Source: an uncultured Treponema sp.
Lineage (GTDB): Bacteria > Spirochaetota > Spirochaetia > Treponematales > Treponemataceae
Reading direction: 5' to 3'
DNA: 56,000 nt
NCBI GenBank assembly: GCA_947167345.1
Contig: CAMVHR010000019.1
Coordinates: forward strand, 1 to 56,000
The notes under the pieces were generated by a model. It made no database searches. It was not told the origin of the DNA and saw nothing but the letters and a program-made list of their open reading frames with translations. This document shows, piece by piece, positions 17,446 through 24,835 of the stretch. Made by a program: the position numbers and the translations under genes. Position 1 is the first letter of the stretch. Every line of letters begins with the position of its first letter.

Positions 17446-18507
17446 TTAGCGATACACTTCTCCGTATGTATGAAAACCAGACTTTATTACAACTTCATCA
17501 ATGTTGTTCTTTTCTACAATCTTTGGATCCAGCCACACGACGGGAATATCTGCATAGCCGTTGTTTATTTTCTTGTTGTCGGGAACAATATCGGACACCT
17601 TCTTGCCATTTGCTAGCATGACTGCATATTCAGCAGCCATTTCAGACAGTTCAGAAATAGGCTTGTATATTGTAAAATCCTGCTTGCCGCGGACTACATA
17701 CTGACAGGCTGCAATGTCAGCATCCTGTCCGCAAATTGCAACATGATATCCCGGATAATAATCATCAAATGCCTTTATGACACTACCGGCAACGGCATCA
17801 TTACCACAAACTATGGCATCAGGAATATTGCCGCTCGTAATCAGGTTTACAGCCTCGTTATATGAAACATCATAGTTCCAGCCAGTCGTATAGAATGTGC
17901 CTGTAATAGTGATTCCTCTTCCAGAAATAACCTTTAAAACCCCTTTTTTTAAAAGGCTCATGTTAAAATCATCTTCCGGTCCAAGAATTAGATACCATTT
18001 TTTTCCGACTCCCGTTGAAATAAACCTTCGTGCCATAAGCTCTCCTACACGCTCTGTATCAACAGAAATGTACATGCTTATGTCAGCATCAGTAATCAGG
18101 CGGTCATAGGATATTACGCTTATGCCCTTTGAACGGAGAGTCTTTATAGGTTCTGTAAGTGAATCCCGTTTTTTTGCAACAATAACAACGGCGTCAACTT
18201 TTCTATCCATAAGATAAAGCAACTGTTTTTTTTGTTCTTCAACACTGTTACCTGCATTCTGAACAATAACTTCCGCATCAAGTTCCTTTGTCTTGTTCAT
18301 AAAGACATCAAGATCCCGCTGCCATCGTTCAAGGGCAAGGGTATCAATGGAAAATCCAATGACAGGCTTTTTTTCTATAAAAACAGATTTATTCCTACCG
18401 GCACTTTCCGACTTAGAAGATTTTGCCTTGCATGACACGGACAGCAGGACAAACAAAACAATACCTAAACTTTTTAAAATCTTACTTTTTTGCACCATTT
18501 GCTCCAT
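17446..18507 (-). CDS. XylF/ChvE-like sugar-binding lipoprotein (probable sensory partner)
   Basis: A 353-residue binding protein with a lipoprotein signal ending LLSVSC (Cys about 26). The mature part is homologous to ChvE next door: VIGFSIDTLALERWQRDLD, SYDRLITDADISMYISVD, CGNDAVAGSV, CGQDADIAACQ and the C-terminal VVIKSGFHTYGEVYR. It is the last gene of the sensory operon, overlapping the regulator's end by 26 nt, and not part of the ABC operon. I therefore infer that it feeds sugar occupancy to the LytS/YesM kinase rather than to the permease. An internal ATG (18498) is an alternative start. Confidence 0.85.
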   Translation of the reverse strand: MEQMVQKSKILKSLGIVLFVLLSVSCKAKSSKSESAGRNKSVFIEKKPVIGFSIDTLALERWQRDLDVFMNKTKELDAEVIVQNAGNSVEEQKKQLLYLMDRKVDAVVIVAKKRDSLTEPIKTLRSKGISVISYDRLITDADISMYISVDTERVGELMARRFISTGVGKKWYLILGPEDDFNMSLLKKGVLKVISGRGITITGTFYTTGWNYDVSYNEAVNLITSGNIPDAIVCGNDAVAGSVIKAFDDYYPGYHVAICGQDADIAACQYVVRGKQDFTIYKPISELSEMAAEYAVMLANGKKVSDIVPDNKKINNGYADIPVVWLDPKIVEKNNIDEVVIKSGFHTYGEVYR

Positions 18508-20035
18508 CTCTATATTCTGTAGGAGTCAGACCAAATTTATTTCTGAACAGGCGGCTGAAATAATTCTGATCCTTATAACCTACACTTGCACTAACTTCCT
18601 TTATGCTCGCCCGTGGATTTTTCAGCAGTTCCTGAGCTTTCTGCATCCTTATGTCAGTAATGTAAGAAATGTAATTTTCGTTTTTTTCTTCCTTGAACAG
18701 CTTGCTAAGGTAAAAAGGACTTACATTTACCTCAGCAGCAGTATCTTCAAGAGAAAGATTTTCCGCAATATGCTCATTAATAAACGCAACAGCCTTTTCA
18801 ATAATAGGGTTGTTAAGCTTTGATGAAAACTGCATTACATGAGCTGCACATTCACAACAGCGAGCCTGCATGTACGCAACAATTTCTTCCATATTGTTTG
18901 TATTGCTCAATACAGAAAAAGCAGTTGAAAATGCATCATTCTCATAAGCATTATCAATTTCAGACGTAATGTTCCTTACATTGACAAGCAGTTCAAACAT
19001 GCCGTTTTTTACACGTCCCATGTCACTGGAATATTTTTCGACAAGTGCATTACAATACGCCGACACCAGGGCATTAATGACTCCTGCATCACCAGCCCTT
19101 ATGCGCCCAAAAATCTTTTCAGCAATGATTCCAACATTGTTTTTTTCTTCAGGACGCTTTACATCATCATCTGCAAAACATATTCCGCCATCAGCAGGAA
19201 CTTTGTTCAAAACCTCCATCGCCTTGCTGTACGCAATGTTAGTCCTGTGTATATCAGTTTCAAAACCGCTCACACCAGCACGAATGCCAGAGCCTATTCC
19301 TATGCTCAAAAGCTTGTACAGATATGAAATCTCATCCTGTATTACGGATTCATTCTTGCCAGACGGAAAAATAAAGAACACGACTATTCTGTTCAGCATA
19401 AAAGAGCCTATGATGCAACGGCTCTTTGCAGTTAGTGTTTCCCTTAGCTTAGGATACACTTCTGACTGCTTTTTCATGCGTGGAAATTCCAAGCAGCAGA
19501 AACACCACAAACTGTCATGAATGTCAAAGTAAGAAAAATATTCAGAAACGTCCTTTCCCTCACTGAATGCGGCCGAATAAATAAAGTCACTCTCTATCAT
19601 CGGAGACACAAGATCCAGTTTCTTATACAGCTCAACCTCGCTGGACATGCGGCCACGCCTTTGGTCTACAAGATTCATGGCATTTCTGACAGTCTCGACA
19701 ACTGTATTTCTGTTTACAGGCTTTGTAAGATATTTGTAAACGCCAAGGTTTACAGCTTCCTGTGCATACTGAAACTGATCAAAAGCACTAAGAATGATGA
19801 TTACAGTATCTGGCTTTGACTGCATTATATACTTTAAGGTTTCAAGTCCGTTTAAAGCCGGCATGTTTATGTCCATAAAGATAATGTCAACCTTGTTTTT
19901 CGCAACAATTTCCAAAGCCTGAGTACCAGACAGACACGAAAACACCTGCACTTCAGAAGCAAAATTTTTCTCAATAATGAATTTTAGAGAATCTATCATT
20001 ATCTGTTCATCATCTGTCAGCAAAATATTATACAT
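18482..20035 (-). CDS. YesN-type response regulator (receiver + AraC HTH)
   Basis: A 517-residue response regulator. The receiver (1-120) has DDE near residue 9, phospho-acceptor Asp near 55 in FMDINMP and the KP motif. A long middle region (about 130-400) resembles the YesN linker. The C-terminal double helix-turn-helix of AraC type (about 410-510) contains SPFYLSKLFKEEKNENYISYITDIRMQKAQELL and VGYKDQNYFSRLFRNKFGLTPTEYR. It overlaps the kinase gene by 8 nt. Likely target: the iterons upstream of chvE. Confidence 0.95.
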   Translation of the reverse strand: MYNILLTDDEQIMIDSLKFIIEKNFASEVQVFSCLSGTQALEIVAKNKVDIIFMDINMPALNGLETLKYIMQSKPDTVIIILSAFDQFQYAQEAVNLGVYKYLTKPVNRNTVVETVRNAMNLVDQRRGRMSSEVELYKKLDLVSPMIESDFIYSAAFSEGKDVSEYFSYFDIHDSLWCFCCLEFPRMKKQSEVYPKLRETLTAKSRCIIGSFMLNRIVVFFIFPSGKNESVIQDEISYLYKLLSIGIGSGIRAGVSGFETDIHRTNIAYSKAMEVLNKVPADGGICFADDDVKRPEEKNNVGIIAEKIFGRIRAGDAGVINALVSAYCNALVEKYSSDMGRVKNGMFELLVNVRNITSEIDNAYENDAFSTAFSVLSNTNNMEEIVAYMQARCCECAAHVMQFSSKLNNPIIEKAVAFINEHIAENLSLEDTAAEVNVSPFYLSKLFKEEKNENYISYITDIRMQKAQELLKNPRASIKEVSASVGYKDQNYFSRLFRNKFGLTPTEYRDGANGAKK

Positions 20036-21518
20036 TCGGAATCCTTAGCAAAAAGGTTGTACCACCTTGTTCATTTGTTACTATATCAAAAACATCATTT
20101 CTATGGAAGTAAATTCTAAGGCGCGAAATTACATTTATGAGTCCAGTACCTGTTCCAGTTCTGTCGTCCTTTAGCGGCACAGAACCTTCTGCCTTTAAAA
20201 TCTTTTCCCGAAGTTCCGGTGAGAATCCACAGCCGTTATCAGAAATTTTAATGAGAATCTGATAGATCTCCTTTTCAATTGAAATTTCTATAATTCCCTT
20301 TGCTTCCTTAAGTCCATACTTCATGCAGTTTTCTACAAGAGGCTGCAATGTCATTCTTGGCAACAGATTTTCATGCTTTTCTGCAGACACTTTTTTTATA
20401 AATTCAATACGGTCTCCAAAGCGTACCTTCATTATGTAGACATAACTGTCTACAAGGGACAGCTCTTCATCAATGGTAGCGACATGACCTTTCTGTTGAA
20501 TGTTGTAACGAAAAAAATCTGCAACTTGTTCCATAAAGTAACAGGTTTTATCAGCACCTTCCATCATTGCAAGCTGAGCACCGGTATTCAGTGTATTAAA
20601 CAAAAAGTGTGGGTTTATCTGATTCTGCAAAGCCCTTAGCTGAGCATCAGCATACAGCTCCCTCATTTCAATTTCCTTTTCGCGAAGTTCATTTTCTTGA
20701 GCAGCCTTTTCCCAAATCTTGTCAACATATTCACGGATGCTTACAATCATACGGTCAAATGCACGACAAATAATGCCAATTTCTCCGTCATCCTGATTAT
20801 TGAACAAAGGCACGTCAAAGTCCATGTGGGCAACACGGTTTGCAACGTGGGAAATGTCCATCAAAGGTTTTGTAATGATGTTAAGCGACAAGTACAGGAC
20901 AGCAAGAATAAGACAGAAGAAAACTACAATAAACACTATGCTAAGCTGTACATACGACATGTACTGGCTGTGGCTTACTGCATAAATTTCTGCATTTCGC
21001 TGCAGCATCAGCATGTTCAAATCTTCCATCTGAGATAAGAGCATGGAATAGCATGACATGCTTTTTTTATAGAACAGCATTGCGCTTTCGGTATTGTTTG
21101 CACGAAGGGAAGTTACGGCATCAAGGCTGTATTTGAAAAAAGAAGATAAAAGCTGGCATACTATAAACTCCTTGTGCTTTATGGTATCTGTAGACGGACT
21201 TTTCTGCAAATAAGAAGCAGAATCCTCGCACAAAGCCTGAAAATGGTAATAAGAGTCAATGCTTTCAAAAGTGCGGTACTGCATGTAATCACTCAGAGCC
21301 TTTTCCGTGTTCGAAAGGTTTGTTGTTATGGTGTTCAGTTTTCTGTTTGTTTCGTAAGTGCTACCAATCTTTTCAAGAGCATGTCTGTTCATGTTTATCA
21401 TTACAAGAAATGAAAAAGCAATGACTATGATGGCAACAATAACACACATAAATATACGCCATCTGAAGTTTGTATGCAGTTTTTTCACCAGTTTAAAATC
21501 CATAACATTTATGTTCAT
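20028..21518 (-). CDS. LytS/YesM-type sensor histidine kinase
   Basis: A 496-residue membrane kinase. The start at 21518 is chosen because its ATG overlaps the upstream stop as ATGA and is preceded by AAGGCAGG; an upstream ATG at 21542 is less likely. An N-terminal helix (about 22-44), an extracytoplasmic helical region, and a second helix (about 190-215) are followed by HAMP and the His_kinase domain with QNQINPHFLFNTL (His about 303). The ATPase has the N-box LVENCMKYG and G-box SDNGCGF/GTGTGLINV. It phosphorylates the YesN-type regulator next to it, and is probably modulated by the binding proteins encoded on either side. Confidence 0.93.
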   Translation of the reverse strand: MNINVMDFKLVKKLHTNFRWRIFMCVIVAIIVIAFSFLVMINMNRHALEKIGSTYETNRKLNTITTNLSNTEKALSDYMQYRTFESIDSYYHFQALCEDSASYLQKSPSTDTIKHKEFIVCQLLSSFFKYSLDAVTSLRANNTESAMLFYKKSMSCYSMLLSQMEDLNMLMLQRNAEIYAVSHSQYMSYVQLSIVFIVVFFCLILAVLYLSLNIITKPLMDISHVANRVAHMDFDVPLFNNQDDGEIGIICRAFDRMIVSIREYVDKIWEKAAQENELREKEIEMRELYADAQLRALQNQINPHFLFNTLNTGAQLAMMEGADKTCYFMEQVADFFRYNIQQKGHVATIDEELSLVDSYVYIMKVRFGDRIEFIKKVSAEKHENLLPRMTLQPLVENCMKYGLKEAKGIIEISIEKEIYQILIKISDNGCGFSPELREKILKAEGSVPLKDDRTGTGTGLINVISRLRIYFHRNDVFDIVTNEQGGTTFLLRIPNV

Positions 21519-22510
21519 AGAGAGCCTGCCTTCTTTACGCACACATCAGCAGTAATGTAATTGTTTGCATGTCCGTAGCGGATATATTCAAACAGTTCCT
21601 TTAGGGCAGACCTTCCAATCTTCTGAGAATCAATGGAAAGCAGTTCTGTAACAACTCCGTTTTCAAGATATTTTTCTACAACGCTTCCTTCTCCAAAACC
21701 TATTATGCCTATGTCCCCTGTCATTCCCATGTCGGTCAAAAGCTGTGCTGCATGAATTGTATCCTCCGTAGAAAGGCAGACAATGAGCTTAACTTCATCA
21801 TTACGAATTTTACGCTCGACAAGTCCATTTCGTTTATGAATTTCAATGGACGACTCCAGCTCTACGACAGACGTATCAATATTTATCCATCCGCTCAATG
21901 AGGTTGTAAGTGACGACATGAGGATGCTATAGTTAGGATTATTTTCCATGTTTGTATTGATTATTATCAGGGAACCATAACCGTGCAGATATGTAGAACA
22001 TTCATACGAAATCTTTCTGCCAAGCTCTGAATAGTTTGTACCTATGTATGAAATCTGAGAGACAGAAGGAAGGTACTGAGCAACCGTAACAAGAGGAATG
22101 GTTTCCTTGTCTTTGTTCAAGGGAACCTGAACTAATGAATCGGCTTCGTCCATGTATGCAATCACACCGTCAGCATTAGTATAGGCAGCATAATCCAAAA
22201 GATTCTGCATCGATTCGTTTTCTACAGAAGACTTTGGAATATTCAGTTCAACAACACAGTCATATTCACTGCTATGTTCTTCAGCCCCAGTAAAAATCTC
22301 TGTCAAAAAAGATTCATTTTGAGAGCGCCCGACAACAACAATATGATATTTTCTGTTTTCAGAAGGCTCTGTTCCAGAACCGTCTTCAATGGCATAAAAA
22401 GGCGATAGAAAAAACATGTAGACACAAAGTATTATTGCAAGCAGAACCAGCAATACAAGAAACAATACGCGAAGTGACAATGTTTTGTCAGATTTAGATT
22501 TAGTCATCAT
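21515..22510 (-). CDS. Membrane-anchored sugar-binding sensory protein (LacI/RbsB fold)
   Basis: A 331-residue periplasmic-binding-protein-like domain (Peripla_BP_4 type) tethered by one N-terminal helix (about 12-35, LFLVLLVLLAIILCVYMFF). It shows KYHIVVVGRSQNESFLTEIF at the start of the domain, NADGVIAYMDEADS, and the LSTEDTIHAAQLLTDMGMTGDIGIIGFGEG segment. The start is at 22510, with GGTGGAAG upstream, inside the last codons of DUF763. It is translationally coupled to the kinase (ATGA), so it is probably the extracytoplasmic ligand sensor of the kinase. Ligand unknown. Confidence 0.8.
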   Translation of the reverse strand: MMTKSKSDKTLSLRVLFLVLLVLLAIILCVYMFFLSPFYAIEDGSGTEPSENRKYHIVVVGRSQNESFLTEIFTGAEEHSSEYDCVVELNIPKSSVENESMQNLLDYAAYTNADGVIAYMDEADSLVQVPLNKDKETIPLVTVAQYLPSVSQISYIGTNYSELGRKISYECSTYLHGYGSLIIINTNMENNPNYSILMSSLTTSLSGWINIDTSVVELESSIEIHKRNGLVERKIRNDEVKLIVCLSTEDTIHAAQLLTDMGMTGDIGIIGFGEGSVVEKYLENGVVTELLSIDSQKIGRSALKELFEYIRYGHANNYITADVCVKKAGSL

Positions 22511-23711
22511 AGCAGGTTCTTCCACCCCATTCTTTAGAATTTTCATTTTCATGGGCAATAATCCTGTCAAAATCAGCTTCAGGTGCACAATTACGTTCAA
22601 TTTCCAGTGCAGTAGAATGCAGTCGGCGAAGACATTCAGACTTATCAGAATAGCCTAATTTTGATCTTTCTATGGATTCACCCAAAATACGTATGGACTC
22701 ATCATAAATTCTCGTAGGAACTGGGAAAGGGTGACCGTCCTTTCCTCCATGTGCAAAACTAAACCTTGCAGGATCTGTAAAGCGGGAAGGTGTACCGTAA
22801 ATGACTTCACTTACAAGCGTGAGTGACTGCAATGTTCTTGGTCCAAGCCCCGGAGTAAGCAGCAGGCTTTCAAAATCCTCAGGCTGAGTTTCGTATGAGG
22901 CTGCAAGAACTCCGCCAAGCCGCTTTAAATCCACATCTTCGGCACGCACCTCATGATGAGAGGGCATTATGCAGTTACGGCTGCCATCAAACAGCGAAAG
23001 CTGTTCTCCTGAAATAAGTTTTATTTCGTTTACAATTCTGTCAGGCTTTTCTGTTGCAAGCGAAAGTACAGACTTTCTGGTATCAGAAGCACTGGCATCT
23101 GCAAGGTTTAGGATTTGCCCCATGCTTTCACCAGTGACTCCAGAATGAGGATTTTCGACAAACGAACGGACACTTGCAGAACACCAGTGATAGCGGCGAG
23201 CAGTCTTTAGACTGGCATTCATGCCCTGCTGGACTACAGCCCAGTCACCTTCATCAGACAGAATAAAATTATGCTGATAAAGCTGAAAGCCATCCTGAAC
23301 GGCAGTATTGTCAACCTTTGCACACAACTTGCTTGCACGCACAAGGGCATCCCCGTCAAGCCCTGTCTTATCACTAAGATACAGAAGTTCTTCTGGTGTC
23401 TTGCGAGAATACTTGCCGCGCCCACCGCAAATGCATAGTCCAAACTCTCTTGCATGTGAATTAATGCCTCTCTTTAAGGCATACATTACACTTGTAGTAA
23501 TGCCACTTGAATGCCAGTCCATTCCTAGCACAGCACCAAGCGACTGAAACCATAAAGGATCGCTCAGCCGGCAAAGAACTTCTTTTTTACCATACTCAAG
23601 CAGAAGAGTCTGTATGATTTCTGTTCCCAGCAACATCATGCGGTCTGCAAGCCATTTTGGCACGACACCGTGATGCAGCGGAAGATCAGCATGCCCTGTC
23701 TGCTTTATCAT
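22500..23711 (-). CDS. DUF763 domain protein
   Basis: A 403-residue protein of family DUF763, recognised by its opening TGHADLPLHHGVVPKWLADRMM and the central PSHHEV and LLTPGLGPRTLQSLTLVSEVIYG segments. The latter resembles a helix-hairpin-helix (GLGPRT), hinting at nucleic acid binding. The function of the family is not established as far as I know; it is best represented in archaea and thermophiles. It starts 14 nt after the GH18 gene without a visible ribosome-binding site and overlaps the sugar-sensor gene downstream, so it is read in the same transcript. Confidence 0.85.
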   Translation of the reverse strand: MIKQTGHADLPLHHGVVPKWLADRMMLLGTEIIQTLLLEYGKKEVLCRLSDPLWFQSLGAVLGMDWHSSGITTSVMYALKRGINSHAREFGLCICGGRGKYSRKTPEELLYLSDKTGLDGDALVRASKLCAKVDNTAVQDGFQLYQHNFILSDEGDWAVVQQGMNASLKTARRYHWCSASVRSFVENPHSGVTGESMGQILNLADASASDTRKSVLSLATEKPDRIVNEIKLISGEQLSLFDGSRNCIMPSHHEVRAEDVDLKRLGGVLAASYETQPEDFESLLLTPGLGPRTLQSLTLVSEVIYGTPSRFTDPARFSFAHGGKDGHPFPVPTRIYDESIRILGESIERSKLGYSDKSECLRRLHSTALEIERNCAPEADFDRIIAHENENSKEWGGRTCYDD

Positions 23712-23725
23712 ATATAAGAAATCTG

Positions 23726-24793
23726 CTATTTAATTTTAAGCCACGTCCAGAAAGAAGGATCTTCCTGTCCGATTCTCCAGAATGCAATTCGGTCAATGTC
23801 TTTGTCGGCATACAGGCGTAGCCTTGCAACAAGAGAAAATGTATCATCAAAATACCCAGTTACCTTAATCTGCTTTGTAAATGTAAAATACGGCACGGAA
23901 TCTTCACGCTCAACAGTATGCATGTTGTTTTCGCCTAAAATCCTGTTTATGCCGCTGAAGTACCAGGCTTTGCCGTAATTTTCATCCTGCCATGTCCGTC
24001 CATAAAAAGGAATTCCCATGACAAGCTTTTTTTTAGGAAGCACGGTTTTTGCATAATCGGCAATGCGCTCGCACCATTCCATGCTTGCAACAGCACCAGG
24101 CTTGCTAGTGCTCCAGTGTTCATCATAAGCCATAATGATTATGCGGTCAACAAGAGGTTCTATCTTTGTATAATCAAAAACATCATTTTCAAGTGTCTTT
24201 ACACGGGCAGGCAAGGCTATAGTGAGCCATTTTTCCTGACCGATGCGTTTACGCAAATCAGAAATAAATTTTCTGAAATTCTCACCATCACGCTTTGGAA
24301 TAAGCTCAAAGTCAATCTGTATTCCATCATAAGAAGACGAAGCCTTGCCTAATGTTTCTACAATCTTTTTGCTCACACCAAACTGAGGATCAAGTACAAA
24401 ATGAGTAAGGGAACGGCTTTCGCATGTAACAACCAGATGCTTTCTTCCCTTATAGTTTTTTATCCTTGAAGCATTAGGAATTTTTTCTATTTCACCGTAA
24501 CAGTCAATGTCTGCACTAAAATAGCACAAGTCCGTAATGGGCATAGTATTGTTAAACTCATATTCTCTGTCCTGCATGACATAGCCCCATACTTCATGAA
24601 ACTCAACGGCATCACCTGTAGGCAGATCATGAAAATATTTCATGGAAATTTCTTCAGAAGCTTCTGACGAGTTTTCTTCTAAAGTCTGAATGTCTGCATC
24701 TGGTACAAGGTCGTCCTTCCTTCCGTTAGAAAAAGCTGGCAATGCCAATACAGCAATACATGCAAGAGTCGTTACAATAAAACTTTTCTTCAT
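23726..24793 (-). CDS. Exported GH18 family glycoside hydrolase
   Basis: A 355-residue exported protein. The start at 24793 has GAGGAT upstream and a signal peptide ending near PAFS. The GH18 barrel is indicated by YDGIQIDFELIP, with Asp161 and catalytic Glu163; the canonical DxxDxDxE has Gln at the first inner Asp, as in some YaaH/cell-wall-associated members. Also seen are IIIMAYDEHWS (Met-Ala-Tyr-Asp of the family) and GIPFYGRTW. GH18 enzymes cleave beta-1,4-GlcNAc links in chitin, peptidoglycan-related polymers or N-glycans. Position directly after ftsK suggests an envelope role. Confidence 0.85.
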   Translation of the reverse strand: MKKSFIVTTLACIAVLALPAFSNGRKDDLVPDADIQTLEENSSEASEEISMKYFHDLPTGDAVEFHEVWGYVMQDREYEFNNTMPITDLCYFSADIDCYGEIEKIPNASRIKNYKGRKHLVVTCESRSLTHFVLDPQFGVSKKIVETLGKASSSYDGIQIDFELIPKRDGENFRKFISDLRKRIGQEKWLTIALPARVKTLENDVFDYTKIEPLVDRIIIMAYDEHWSTSKPGAVASMEWCERIADYAKTVLPKKKLVMGIPFYGRTWQDENYGKAWYFSGINRILGENNMHTVEREDSVPYFTFTKQIKVTGYFDDTFSLVARLRLYADKDIDRIAFWRIGQEDPSFWTWLKIK

Positions 24794-24835
24794 TTTTTTA
24801 TCCTCAGTTTTTAATATTATGGTATGCGGATTCAT

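Noticed and set aside
18969..19520. 183-aa plus-strand ORF opposite the response regulator
   Set aside because: The minus-strand frame is a clear YesN-type regulator; the plus frame looks like reversed codons with no ribosome-binding site.
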